Assembly (NCBI GenBank): GCA_943737045.1
Contig: CALSFV010000224.1
Span: 930,001-994,000 of the forward strand
DNA length: 64,000 nt
Direction of reading: 5' to 3'
Source of the DNA: Parapristionchus giblindavisi
Lineage: Eukaryota; Nematoda; Chromadorea; Rhabditida; Diplogasteridae
A program made the position numbers and the translations under genes. The notes below the pieces were generated by a model. That model made no database searches, had not been told where the DNA came from, and saw only the letters and a list, made by a program, of their open reading frames with translations. Numbering within the stretch: position 1 is the first letter of the stretch; each line of letters starts with the position of its first letter. Below are positions 1-11,265 of the stretch, in pieces.

Positions 1-2130
1 TTCTTCAAGAATACCAAGAAGTTGGTGATCAATTTGGTGTGATACCGTAACCCTGATCAGATACAGTAACCCTGATCAGATACCGTAACCCTCAATCGAC
101 ATTTCAGACTGATCGGCAAAGAAGCTGCGGCTGAACGTGCTAAAGCCGAGCAAGAGTTGAGTGAAGTCGATAGGAAGTTGGCTATTCTCAAGGTACTGTA
201 AGCGAACATACAGTATACCTTCTTCATTCACTTTATATTGTGCGGTTACTGTAGTCCATGTACCGTAATCTTCTACAGTACTATAATTACTATGAAAAAT
301 CTAAGAAAATTAGCTATTATAATCATATTATTGATAATAATATTATTTTTATGTTTTAATAATATAATTATTTATAATAATAATATTATTAGGAGGAAGT
401 CATTGCTCTCGCTTCAATTCAACCTGAGACCAGACAGAATATCGTATCGAATTCGACTACAACAGTCACCACAAACAGCACGGAGAGGCACATCGTCATT
501 GGTCAGATTCGTACAAATTTAATTAATTTCAAAATTGAACTTTTGTAGAAGCTCATTTGAAATTGTTCAATATGTCCCAAATATTATATTTAATCTTCCT
601 GGCATGCGAAATAGTGTCCAAAGTGAAGATTTAAAATTTGCTTATCGTACATGTAAAAATCATTGTATCATGAACGGTGTGAATGGGTCTGAACGGATCA
701 GGTCGATCAAGATTTTGAGAGAGCGATTATGAGCGAACCGAACATTTTCGTAATTTCTCTTTGTTTTCATTGTTTTTCTCTTATTCGAATCTACTATATT
801 AAAATAAATTAGGCCAAAATATTGCAATTTAACAAAAATCATTGCTTGGACGTTGAATAAATTGTTCCGATTATACGCCGATTATACATTGGGGCAATTT
901 CTTCAAAGTGAAAGCAATGATTTTTGTTAAATGGCAATATTGTGGCCTAATTTATTTTAATATAGTAGTTTCGAATAAGAGAAAAAAATGAAAACAAAGA
1001 GAAATTACGAAAATGTTCGGTTCGCTAATAATCGCTCGCTCAAAATCTTGATCGGCCTGATCCGTTCAGACCCATTCACACCGTTCATGATACAATGAAT
1101 TTTACATGTACGATATATGAGAAAACGAATATGTTTCAAGAATGCGTTGTATTTCCGATCGCAGTGCAAAGCACGATTCACGGAACTCACTCATCCTTTT
1201 CAAAATAATGACTAAAATTGATTATAAGTAATATTCCTTTGAGAATCGACAACTAGTCACAGTGAGACCATAGTCTCTCAATCAATCGATAACCTTCTTC
1301 CGGTTCCTGAATCTCTACCCATTTCGACTCCGTCTCAGGTACTTGCGTACTTACTTAAGTCTTAAGTCCTCGTTAACTATTAAGTCCATGTTAAGGTCTC
1401 GGTTCTTCACTCCAACATTAGCTGCTGCAATTGTTCATGTCATGATTGTGGTCAGGGAAGTCAGGTCAGTCATGATTCCTTCTCCCACATTCCCCCACAA
1501 GTTATTTCTATCAGTGTTATTATTATTCTTCTATCACTCATTATTATTCTTATTATTCTTCTATGTATTTGCTGTCGCACCTGTCATAGGTGTGTCAAAT
1601 AAATAAATAAATGTCTTGAACCCCACCAAGACGTCCGAAAGGGGAATTGGCATTGACCAGATCACGAGGTGAAGTAAGTCCAAAGAATAGGTTATTAAAC
1701 TAGGCTCTTAGGACTGATTTGGCCTTGAACTATCCTTTACCTAGCCAGCAGGTCTTCGTGTGCCTTGAACAACGGGATTTACCTAAACATTTTACAAATT
1801 ACAAAACAGCCATCTTTCAGTGTTATTTTTATGGTTTTTTTATCATTTTCGATGTTTTCTCGAAAAAATATTTCGACAAAAGAGACCTTGTCAGTAGTGA
1901 AAGCTATATAATTCAATGGAATATTTTCAGTGTGATGATCATTCTTACCAGTCATCAGATCAGAGTCAAACTGAACCCAACGAGATGTCTGCCAGAACAT
2001 TTCGGAACATTATCGAGGTAAGATCATCGATCAAAGATCAAAGACCAAACTACATTTTGAATCCTTGCAGACTATTCGCAAGAGTCGAGGCGGTGCTGTG
2101 GCAGAGTATGAAAGCGACCATACTGAGTAG
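1..2130 (+). CDS. E1: 3' part of a coiled-coil protein gene (family E)
   Basis: The 5' part lies outside the window. Visible exons: <1-38, 108-192, 393-501, 1274-1338, 1931-2017 and 2071-2130 (TAG stop). All junctions are GT/AG and their phases agree. They match exons 6-11 of the complete paralogue E2. The visible protein has a charged helical stretch rich in Ala, Glu and Lys (LIGKEAAAERAKAEQELSE), then a Ser/Thr/Asn-rich linker, then a polar C-terminus ending in SDHTE. I do not recognise the family. It shows no signal peptide, membrane segment or zinc-binding motif. A polyadenylation signal AATAAA lies at 2234-2239. The visible part carries no lesion. The 1274-1338 exon was placed because it is the only candidate seen that restores phase between its neighbours in both E1 and E2. 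Confidence 0.7.
42..100 (+). repeat. 19-bp intronic minisatellite, 3 units
   Basis: Three units of the form ATACCGTAACCCTGATCAG lie inside an E1 intron. The same intron of E2 holds about nine units. Confidence 0.85.
644..1114. mobile_element. Foldback MITE of about 470 bp in an E1 intron
   Basis: The two halves are near-perfect reverse complements, starting ATCGTACATGTAAAA and ending with its complement. The same intron in E2 lacks the element: the flanks meet near 29044. TA or AT target duplication is possible, but the paralogous flank is too diverged here to fix it. No coding capacity. Confidence 0.8.
1340..1620 (+). repeat. Retroposon-like segment with AAAT tail in the E1 intron
   Basis: A pyrimidine-rich stretch with repeated TTATTATTCTTC ends in a short hairpin (CACCTGTCATAGGTG) followed by a (AAAT)n tail at 1597-1612. 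This looks like the 3' end of a LINE- or SINE-type retroposon. It is present in E2 as well (about 29311-29588), so it predates the segmental duplication. Confidence 0.45.
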
Positions 2131-2777
2131 ATCAATATCGATTTATTGATCGCTCAATCGATCGACGATTGTCTTTCATCCATAGATAGCATAAAACGTC
2201 ACTTCTACTTCAAAGTCCTTTTATGATAATTGCAATAAACAAAATAAAATAACAGATAATAATGATGAGGATCCATGAAGCATCATCACTGAATATTTGA
2301 AGCCCTTTCATCTAAAACGTCCAATGTGATTTATCATTGATAGAAAGCTGTTTGGTAAAGAAACATTTCATTGTATGTAATATTTTATTAATTAGATATT
2401 TGAATTTGTTTTACTCAATCAAAAAAATTAAATATTAATACAATCTAATCGAATAATTAAAAACAATTTCATTGGTTGTTTTCGCTGAGTTATTCGATAA
2501 GGAAGAGAACGCCGCAGAAACAGAAATGATTGGTTGACTCTGGATAGCACGGTGCATGGATAGCAAGTACTCCTACAAACAAAGCAATAGAAGTATCCAC
2601 ACTTTTCGACGCTTTCAATAAATATGCTATTATCCAAAAAAAGTATTACAATATTTATCCTTAAAAAAATGGGAAAGCACGAAAAAATATCAATATAGTA
2701 TACGAAGAGCACTTAATAATCATAATATTTGTAATAATAGTGATAATGATAATGAACAATTCCGATCAATAGAACCC
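2131..2777. other. E1-D1 tail-to-tail intergenic region
   Basis: AT-rich. It holds the 3' ends of E1 and D1 and matches 30095-30771 almost throughout. Read on the minus strand, its right half resembles DNA downstream of A1 and A3 (the GGATAAATATTGTAATACT segment), so the D genes carry the same 3' flank as the A genes. No gene seen. Confidence 0.6.
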
Positions 2778-3408
2778 TTAGAATGCAGCTAATTGTTCCT
2801 GAAAACGATACGATAAAAATAAATTTGGCGCAAATATTTGTTCAGCAAATATAATTAACTTACACGAATTTTTCGAATTGCTGTATCGATTGATTCAATG
2901 ATAATATTAGCCGATTGAATGAATGTATCACTGAATTTTTCTACTGTCGATCTCAATTCGTTTGCTGCCTAAATTTAGTTTCTCCCCTTAGAATATTCAT
3001 TTTACGGTATAACCTCGGGTGTGAAAACAGAATCAATGACAGTAGAAATCTGTTCCCGGAGTTGAATATTTGGCAGTTTCTGAAAGATAAAATCATGTAC
3101 ATTGTAAACAAAATGAATCAATTAAATACGAATATTGATTACCCTTTCAAGTTCCTTCTGCAATTCAATCAATATTTTGTGCTTGGTAAAGATTTCTTCT
3201 TTTTTCGATTCCATTTCTTCTTTTTTTATTCTCACATATTCTCGCGACTCTGCACGGAGCTGAATAGAACTAATTGTTTCTGAGAAATCGGACATTCAAA
3301 CCTTCTCAGTATATCTAATTGTTGGATGCCCAGCATGTTGTTCGAAGCAGCAATTACCACAAATTGGTTCATTGTACTGAAAAATGTCGTATCAGAAAAA
3401 TTGAAAAA

Positions 3409-3570
3409 AGGATATTGTGCGTATGAAATGTACTTGCGTAATTGCCTAGCTATCTAGCTGCCAAACGCAGAAATATTGTATTGGTCAACTCCCCTTTCCC
3501 TCCCTTCGCGCGCTCTCTCTGATCTACGTACTATCTCACTTGGATTCTCTCTCTCTAAACATAGAAATTC
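3409..3570 (+). repeat. R1 repeat (LTR-like), 3'-truncated copy
   Basis: It starts TGTGCGTATGAAATGTACTT and continues through a CT-rich block to CTCTAAACATAGAAATTCA. Fuller copies (31901-32133, 40042-40255) end with AATAAACAAGTGTATTTT. A TATA-like start and a late AATAAA fit a solo LTR, but I see no internal retrovirus-like gene, so the class is uncertain. Confidence 0.5.
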
Positions 3571-3571
3571 A

Positions 3572-3815
3572 CTCCACTGGAGAGGCTCTCGAGATTGTTA
3601 CATGATTGGTGGACCCCCAGTTGCAAGAGGAAGAAAGGTCACCCAGTCAAGAGAGGGGGGATGCTTTCGTGAAGTCAGTTGGTTTACAATTATTGCAAGT
3701 GGCGAGGTACAATCTATCGGAATGGAGAAATCTCATGGCTGATAAAGTTGGTTCAATGTCAAAATGTCAACGATTACAAAAAATTAATGATGGTCAGACG
3801 GGTTAGGTGTGAGGA
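3572..3815 (+). mobile_element. LINE 3' fragment (RT C-terminus) in a D1 intron
   Basis: Encodes the end of a non-LTR reverse transcriptase as seen more fully at 32150-32560, where WVERLSRLRHDWWTLNV and LLQVARYNLSEWRNLMADKV can be read. It lies in the intron between the 4001-3951 and 3376-3302 exons. Relative to D2, about 240 bp at the join of the R1 repeat and this fragment are deleted. Confidence 0.6.
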
Positions 3816-4599
3816 AGTGGAGAGGAAATCGAGAGTTAGTCAAGAGAGTGCAGGCGCCCGTGGTCTCGGTATTTACATACAGTTTGTCATTATATTATGC
3901 AAGTACATTTTAATAAGTAATGAATTAAAATGAATGGATCATTCTCTTACCTCAATGCAATTTACTTCAGTACAAATTCTAATTTGAGAAGGTTGAACAC
4001 TCTGGAAATTTCAAAATCTCGATTGAAAAGATTGATTGAATTAATTTTTGTAAGAAAGAAAGATATTTAGTTATATAGAAGTCGCTTACCTCCTTACAGT
4101 GGAAACATTCAGAAAAGGTGATACACTTAGATTCATTACTCTTCATTTCAGCAAATTCTGTAAACAAACTTTTTCACATTTTTTAATATTTTTTGAAGCC
4201 TACTCACTGAGCGCAAGTCGGTTGATTGCGAAATATTGCCCATCAACAATTATATTTATTCTTCGGCAATTTGGGCAAGGGCAGCTATAATTAATATTGT
4301 TTAAATTAAGAATATGATTACTGAAACAGACCAATATTCTTCTTTGATTGCTTCAATGCATTTTTTGCAGAATGTATGGCCACAGTGAAGAGTATGAGGA
4401 ACTCGGATATATGCATCTTTAAAAACAAAGTAATCGATAACAAGTAGTTTATCAATGGTAATTTGAGTTAAATGGAAGATAAACTAACCAAACTTTTCCG
4501 CACATATATATTTGACAAGATTGGAAGTCCTCAAGCTCGGAATACAGAGAATTTTCAATTCTATTTAAGCCATCAGGTTTTATCTTTAAGGTTGCAAAG

Positions 4600-5110
4600 T
4601 TTAAGGGTTTATTGCAGAGTTGTACGGTGAAATTTTTTACGGGAAACTTCGTGAAAAATATTTTTCCCTGTGTGAAAATTCGGGAAATCGTGAAATTTCG
4701 AAAATTTTCTTATTTTTCGCCTTTAGCTCATATAAGATCACTTTTGATATTCAAAATTGCTATTTTATGGCATAATTAAAAGATAAGTCTTTTGATCTGA
4801 TGATGGATAGCAGAAATTCGCACGTAAATTGTTTTTGGCTTTCATTTTGGTAATTGTTTTTCGACAACAATAAGCCACAATACAATACAATTAGCCTGTA
4901 CTACCAGGAATGACAACTTCATTCACAGATTACGTTAGAATCATCTTTGCTGATTCTTTCTCAAAATATCGGAACAATTTTCCAAAATTACGCATTACAT
5001 TTTTTTCCAATTTTTTCATCAAAAAAATCAATTTTCAAGAAACGAATTTCCCGAATTTTTTTATCGGAAAAGGCCTGGAAATTTTCCGCATCCCTGAATT
5101 TAGAGAGGGA
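4600..5110. repeat. Foldback repeat replacing the coiled-coil exon of D1
   Basis: The ends carry short inverted motifs based on TTTTTACGGGAAA and GGGAAATTTCGGGAA-like sequence, a common nematode MITE style. It sits where A1, A2 and A3 have the 105-117-nt exon for the first coiled coil. D2 has the same repeat at about 33370-33840, so it arrived before the segmental duplication. Confidence 0.5.
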
Positions 5111-6452
5111 TGCCAAGAAAAATGCGATCGACTTACAATATATTTATCTGGTAGGTGAGTGGAATAAATGTGAGTAGACCATTCGGTTCTGTTAAGACGA
5201 GTTTCCGAAATACGTGACTGTACACTCAAAACGCCATTCGTGTCAATTCCAATAATTATCGGGTTTTTCTCGAAACTGAATAATCACGTTTAATTTCATA
5301 TCATTATAACAACTTCGACTTACTTTGTTTCTACAATTTCATATGATAGATCATTTATATTCACTAGTACAATTTCCTTATCAGAGGACATATAAATGAT
5401 CCAATGATTGAATATCACTGATCTTGAATACACCTGTAGACATTCTAATATAAACACTATTTTGTACTTGATGGAACACCCTTGTGGTGTACGATAAACA
5501 AATAAACAAATAAAAAACATGGTTGTGATTAAACCCTACAAGGGGTAATCCCTTCCTCTCCATATACATCTCTGACTTAGTTTTGTAGCGACGAATGGAA
5601 GCTTTATGATCAGCGTAATTATTTGTTATACCAAATAACAACTTCCTTGAAAAACATATATTTAATATTATACTTCGAATTATTGTTATCAAACATATTA
5701 AATAAAACTTACTGGTATACATGAAATGAATGAAACTGTAATAGATCTTCAAGAGAAATAAACTCCATTCCCATACTCGATCGATAATCTTCATTGAACG
5801 AAAAAGCAAATGATACATTCGGATGCCCAACTTTTTCAATAAAATAGTTCGAACAATCATCTTTGAAAATTGATTTATGTTTCGTACTCTGTAAAACGTA
5901 ATTATTGCAGCACCGAAAATAGCAATGCTATTGGTACTAACATTTTCCATCTTTATTTGTGTAGAATCCGTGATCACGATCCTTTCGTTTATTAGCTCAG
6001 CTTTTTTTATTATACCGTGCTATAGTTTATTTAATTAGATATGAGAAAGTGGATGTTAGTAAAACATACGTTTCGGAAAAAGAAAACATTACCAATAATT
6101 CCGACTCTTCCGGAGGGCTCGCCACAATCTATTCTTTTTTCTGCACGGAACGTTCTAAAAACTAAATATTAGCGCTGTAGGTCGCGCATAAATTTTGTAA
6201 TTTCTATAATTATACAATAAAAATATTATAAAGATTTCAAAGATAACGAACCCTCTGATCCATGTGATGAATGTCGCACCATTTTCTTTAACCGAATGGT
6301 GAACAAATTCATCTATATTGATCAATACAATAACAACAGTATACATAGTTTAGTCATACCGTTAGAAATTTGATAGAAATATCCGTTTCGGTGTATCGAG
6401 TACTCATCACGCATTACAAATTCCATGATACGGCTGAAATTAAATTAACCAT

Positions 6453-6620
6453 ATATTGTCAGTATAAAATGTGCTTGCGTAATTGCCTTGCTACTATAAT
6501 AGCTGATAAACAGAGAAATATTCCGTCGATCCATCCCAATTTATCCTCCCTTTCTTCCTCTCTCTCTCTGATCTACGTATTATCTCACTTGTGCTCTCTC
6601 TCTGATCGATGAGATCGGAA
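6453..6620 (+). repeat. R1 repeat (LTR-like), partial
   Basis: Starts TGTCAGTATAAAATGTGCTT and passes into the CT-rich block with CTGATCTACGTATTATC. It lacks the usual AATAAA-containing end. The matching copy in the second unit is at about 35190-35350. Confidence 0.5.
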
Positions 6621-6659
6621 GGTATTAATCGTCGAAATGAATTTTACATATACTTTGTT

Positions 6660-6835
6660 TGTTATAGTGGGGGTGTGGGGGGGGGGGGGCATTGCGGCCT
6701 CGCAATGGCTCGTAGAATCATTGTGGGCCCGCAACCTCGGAAGGAGGCGAGGGGGGCGATTACGGGCCCTGTATGATTGTGGGAGCCATGGGGGCCCGCA
6801 TCCCGCAACCCGAATGGCCAATTCTAGTGGTTGTT
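6660..6835. other. GC-rich block with a guanine run
   Basis: A run of about 13 guanines is followed by about 150 bp of GC-rich sequence with internal inverted pieces such as GGGCCCGCAACC. It is unlike its AT-rich surroundings. The copy at 35385-35555 has a longer guanine run. G-quadruplex formation is possible. No gene seen. Confidence 0.6.
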
Positions 6836-7400
6836 AGACATGGTACTTTATACATTATCGAAATGGAAATTAGATATGAATACTATTAATGTTCAAATGC
6901 TCTAGTTACGCTACACGACAATTTGCTTTTGGGTTTAAATATAAATGAGATATTGGAGCACTCGAAGCACAATGCGTATAATGAATTAATATGAAATTAG
7001 GAAAAATAAATTCTCTAGAATTTGGATGTATCCTGAATAATAAAGGAAAGAATTAGACCAATCAGAAATATTATTGAAGAGACAATTGCATAATCATTAT
7101 GAATGAATTGTATGGCATCCTGCCAGAGGTTCAATATCTAGCTCGGTCATTAAGAAAAGGAGAGGGAGAGGGAGAGAAGATGGAAGGAGAGGGAGAGGAT
7201 ATGTTCTATCAATCCTTGTGCTGATTCTAGAAGTCAATCATTCATGTTATATGTTCTTTCTGTAAAAGATATTTATTTATTTATTTTATTATAGCATTAT
7301 TTGGTACAACGAAGGAAAATAAACGATTTCAAATTAGTAAATGAAATAATGTATGGAGACAGTAGAATGTCAAGGGGCATGTATGAGTGTTTTCCTTTAA

Positions 7401-7509
7401 AGGTACACCACGAGCTAATTTTACTCTCCGCTCTGTGGACGCTCTCGTAGACAAAGAAAGCGAGAGAGCGTTGCCAGAGTGGAGAGTAATATTGGCTATG
7501 GGCTTGCCT
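7401..7509. mobile_element. TTAA MITE, 109 bp
   Basis: Flanked by TTAA on both sides (7397-7400, 7510-7513). Ends AGGTACACC / GGCTTGCCT. The centre has inverted halves around CTCTCGTAGACAAAGAAAG and GAGAGAG. The second unit keeps it with a small left-end deletion (about 36140-36242). Related elements are at 7850-7994 and 21913-22025. Confidence 0.75.
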
Positions 7510-7603
7510 TTAAAGGTGATCACCCGCGAATGATCATGCAAATCTCTTATATCTCGCTTATGCAAGTGTCTAGTGATGTGCAAGAAGATAGGGAGACTAC
7601 CCA

Positions 7604-7670
7604 TTGTCCCCTCAGCGTAGTGGTAAAACTTCTAACTAGAAAGCGCAGGTTCGAATCCTATTGCCAAACT
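7604..7670 (+). other. tRNA-like Pol III promoter sequence
   Basis: CAGCGTAGTGG (7613-7623) resembles an A box and GGTTCGAATCC (7648-7658) is a perfect B box. Their spacing suits a tRNA. A short T-arm stem can form (AGG/CCT), but the acceptor and D stems do not pair well, so this is a tRNA pseudogene or the head of a tRNA-derived SINE rather than a working tRNA. An identical copy lies at about 36337-36403. Confidence 0.5.
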
Positions 7671-7849
7671 TTCTTATTTTCAAAAAGCGCGCCTTTGCCT
7701 GAGTTTGATAGCATGATTCATTCATGATTCTAGAGATCAATATGCTGAATTAGCATAAAATAAATAGTGTACGGTATGTAGAATAACTTTTGCTATCATT
7801 CTGTCTTCACAGTTTGTTCACGAAAATATTCGCGGTAGTCCACCTTTAA

Positions 7850-7994
7850 AGTGACACCCCAAGCTGATTTGAATCCCTCTGCTGTAGCCACACTCTCTCG
7901 TTTTCTTTGTCTACGAGAGAAAATGACCGAAGCGGAGAGTAAAATGGGGGTGTAAGTTTGAGTGCAGAGTTTCGAATTAGCTTGAGGTGTCACT
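7850..7994. mobile_element. TTAA MITE, 145 bp
   Basis: Terminal inverted repeat AGTGACACCCCAAGC against GCTTGAGGTGTCACT, flanked by TTAA (7846-7849, 7995-7998). The centre carries the family motif TTTCTTTGTCTACGAGAGA. The second unit has it at about 36583-36728. Confidence 0.8.
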
Positions 7995-8966
7995 TTAAAT
8001 CCTTTTTTTTCGTTACAACAGTGCACTTGCATACGTACTGCGGTTCATTGAAATGAAATCTTTACATGAAACTTGGCTTGAAACCTCGCCTTGCGGTACC
8101 AACATACCGTATAATTTTCAATTTTCGTGGTAGGAAAATTTGGAAAAATGCCAACATTTTTTGCATTTTGCAATGAGCATTTTTGAAATTCTAGTTACTG
8201 TATTGAACCGCCGTGTATGAGAGACTGTCTGAGGGAATTGAAATTCTGTAGATGAATCTCATAAACCTTAACAACGGTCTCCTCATTTCCCTAACTATTT
8301 CTCCGTTCTCTCAACGCTAAAATGGGAAAAAGCGTATGATTCCTGTCTAGGATCTCTTCGTGGCCACGAGATCCTTGACAAGAGTCACAAACTAATAATA
8401 AAGCATCCCAAATTTGAAAGTATTCATAAATTTTAGAAAATTTTTACCTCCCTTACAGTTAGTGCTGCCTTCAATGATCTTCAATGCCAATGATAATAGA
8501 ACAGTGAGAAAAGAATGGTATATTATTTGGTGAATATAGACAAAAAATATTAATGACTATCCAATCATTAATCAGAGGAAATCAATTACTGTTAATTTGA
8601 AATTTACTGTAGCGCTCAAAAATATTTCTCATTGGCATTTTTTCGAGATATCTTTTGTTGTACTTACCGAAATGGGATGAAATTTGTAATACGTGTTCCT
8701 TAAGGTATTCGAATACTCATTTGGGTTTTCAAGAATCTTTTTAAAAACCACGGAAAAAAGCAGTGGTGCAGGAAAGAGAATCATTCTAACATCGAAAGAG
8801 AGATAATCTATCTTCTTCCGATTGTCTCACAATCTCTCTCTTCCCCTTTCTTTCTCTATATGAGTGACCTAACTAGAGTAAGTTATGGTAAATCTCAGTG
8901 ACCTGGCTAGAATAGGTTGCAGCCTATATCACAGCGTTCCGAACACAAATTGCTATTATTTTATGT

Positions 8967-9168
8967 TGCCATATCCTTGAGAACTATAGTGCGCAGGTCC
9001 TCACGTGAGGTTTTTAAGATTGAATCAATTCTGTCTTCTCTGTACTATTTTCTCTTGACCACTACTACCTTTCCTAAATAATTTCGATAATTCTTTAAAT
9101 TATTATTATTTCACTCTGCCATATCCTTGAGAACTATATTGCGCAGGTCCCCACGTGAGCTTTTCGAG
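8967..9168 (+). repeat. Spaced direct repeat (two copies, about 150 bp apart)
   Basis: CCATATCCTTGAGAACTATA followed by TGCGCAGGTCC and CACGTGAG occurs at about 8970-9018 and 9119-9168. The CACGTG E-box core is conserved in both. The second unit has the pair at about 37711 and 37861. Could be regulatory or the remains of a small repeat. Confidence 0.5.
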
Positions 9169-9180
9169 ATTTAATTAATT

Positions 9181-9276
9181 ATGGTTGCTCTGGCTCCGAC
9201 TGATGTGAGTCGCGAAAAGCGCATTATTGATATCGAATTGAAGGGTGTTCATAACTTATCAGGATCATTTTTATAG
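9181..9276 (+). CDS. Possible 31-aa open frame kept between the duplicated units
   Basis: Opens with MVALAPTDVSREKRII and ends LSGSFL. Against its copy at 37923-38018 the differences fall at three third codon positions (all silent) and one stop change (TAG to TAA). That pattern is what a coding exon would show, but the count is small. I do not recognise the protein. It could be an isolated small ORF, a first exon, or chance. Confidence 0.3.
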   Translation: MVALAPTDVSREKRIIDIELKGVHNLSGSFL

Positions 9277-11049
9277 TATATTCATTTATTCTTCCATTAC
9301 AATAGTTTTAACGGCTGTTCCACGATCTCTGCGTGTCGATATTTTTTGTTCAAGATGCATTTATACTTGCGGCAATCGCTTTTGCAGTTACTCGAAGCTA
9401 GCTTAGTTGATCTCACCGTTCAAGAAGCTACCATACCCTTCACAATCTACAGAAGAACGTCTTCGCTCAGAAAGCGCCGTTTGGCGATTCCATTTCGCTC
9501 ATTATTATTATATAGTTTATTTATGATAATATATTCAAGAACTTATTATTTATCTTTGTTGTATTTTTTACTGAATAACAGCTAACAAAAAGAGTAAAAG
9601 TGAATAAATAGTAGAAAATAGCAATAAATTATTCTTGTACTTATGAAATCTACATGAAAGAAGAAAAAATCAGTTTTCGATTCGCTCGCATCCGTGAAAT
9701 AGTTTTTAGTGAAAGAGACTGCACCACCACACCACAGAAACACACAATAAATGGTTTCGGATCGCTGTGTATGAGTGGCCTAGCTAGGACAAGTAAGGTA
9801 AGATGCGATGTATCCATCATTGAATAGTCTCTAATCTCATTTCATTTGGTCCAATAATATATGTATGTACTTATAATTCACCAAATTTATCGCGCTCTAT
9901 AATTATATGTTTACACTATTTATTTCCATTTTATGTTAGTTGAGGAACTTGACAAAGAGTTCTATGTCGAATGCACCGTTTTTGTAAAGTTTCTTAGTTC
10001 GAGAAAACAAAACTAAACATTTTTTCACTTCTCTGAAGAAATATTATATTCGGCCCTTGATCTTACGGAAAACACTTTATATTGTCTATCACAGTAATTA
10101 ATTATTATCAAATAAAATATCTGAATTTTCTGTTGTCACGATTAAATTTATTAAGTTTAACTGTGTCATGGAATTTATAAAGCGTAAGGAATTTTCGGTA
10201 ATTCAAGAGCGATTGGTCTTCCAAATATCTCGAGGTATGAAAGAAACGAAAATAATAGCATTTTTAATTAAAATTTCAAATTTAGATGAATTTATTCAGA
10301 CGACGGCAACTAGTCCTCTTGATGTGACATGGATGAAAGGGTTTGTTTTTGCTTTTTTACAAGTTTTCAATGATGAATTAACCTTAAAAATATTATTTAT
10401 GATAATTAATTATAATGTTGATTTATGGATTCTAGATTAAAACGTATTGAACATACAATCGAATGTACTCGTCCAATTGGAATGTTCTGTAGATCGTTAT
10501 TTTACCTCGACGTTAGTTTTAATGCATTTGATACACATGAGTATATAAAAGTTTTAATGACCGAATATGTTTTAGGATGGCATAATTAAGAAAGCACATC
10601 TTGAGAATGATGAAATCGTAACATGTGATATTGTAAAGGTACAGATCAAAATTATTTTAAAGCTATATACAGTAGCATTTACAGATTGATGAAGGAGTGA
10701 AAAAACACATAAAGATTAATTACATCCATTATTTCATTGAAAAAGGTGACCATCCGAATGTTTTATTCGCTATTCCATTAAATGAGGATTATCGATTAAC
10801 TGATGGAATTAAATTCAATATTAAAATTGAAGAGTTTGTTAAAACAAATCCATATTATTGTAAATCGGTCAGTGGAATTTATTTAAAAATCTAGTGATTC
10901 TAATATTATGAATTTGTAGGTATTTCTTATTCGCCATTTCTTATGGCATCAATTGCCTCTCAATTCGTCGATATAAATCAGATTCACACGAATATTTGGA
11001 GAATCACGAATTACCAAGGGTATTGTTTCAGTTTTGACGTGATTTGTTT

Positions 11050-11265
11050 TATTGTAAGTATAAAATGTATAATACTTGTGTAATTGCCTTGCTATTTGCT
11101 GGTAAAACGCAGAAGTATTCTATCGATCAACCCTCCTTTCTCTCCCTTCCGTTCTCGCACTCGCTCTGATCTACGTCCTATCCCGCATGGAGTCTCTCTC
11201 TAAACATAGAGATTCATTGTTGTAGTGGCTGGCTACTCTCGTGCTAAATAAACAAGTGTATTTTG
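11050..11265 (+). repeat. R1 repeat (LTR-like), full copy in A1 intron 6
   Basis: Runs from TGTAAGTATAAAATGTATAA to AAACAAGTGTATTTTGTCA. The same intron of A3 (21706-21760) is only 55 bp and lacks it. A2 has it at 40042-40255, so it was inserted before A1 and A2 separated. Confidence 0.6.

Larger units (their letters stand above)
2778..6426 (-). pseudogene. D1: RING/B-box family gene, frameshifted in the RING
   Basis: Exons on the minus strand: 6426-6360, 6312-6252, 6154-6070, 6019-5942, 5888-5713, 5645-5540, 5433-5324, 5275-5137, 4583-4489, 4416-4332, 4284-4208, 4157-4090, 4001-3951, 3376-3302, 3259-3143, 3079-3014, 2968-2864, 2798-2778. The start ATG matches that of A1, A2 and D2 (MEFV versus MEFI). 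The plan is N-terminal region, RING, B-box-like module (CGNC...H..H), coiled coil (KKEEMESKKEE) and helical tail. The coiled-coil exon found between the N-terminal region and the RING in family A is missing; its place is taken by a foldback repeat, and skipping it keeps phase. In the 4583-4489 exon an extra ATAT, compared with D2, changes CQIC to CQIYMC, shifts the frame and creates TGA at the next junction. As read, the product stops before the RING is complete. Later exons are otherwise well kept, so decay is recent or this is a base error. Confidence 0.75.
6427..10167. other. D1-A1 divergent intergenic region
   Basis: The starts of D1 and A1 face away from each other across 3.7 kb. The segment holds an R1 repeat, a GC-rich block, two TTAA MITEs, a tRNA-like sequence, a spaced direct repeat and a small conserved open frame, each listed separately. 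It matches 35158-38905 closely over its whole length. Any shared promoter for the divergent pair would lie here, but I cannot point to a specific regulatory site. Confidence 0.6.

Noticed and set aside
3409..3570. R1 repeat as an endogenous retrovirus
   Set aside because: Only LTR-like segments of about 160-230 bp are seen, without gag, pol or env-like frames between copies, so no viral claim is made.
5381..5977. 198-codon open frame on the minus strand
   Set aside because: It runs through introns of D1; only the stretch with NNYADHKASIRRY is in the frame of a real exon.
7604..7670. Functional tRNA gene
   Set aside because: Box sequences fit but acceptor and D stems do not pair, so it is reported only as tRNA-like.
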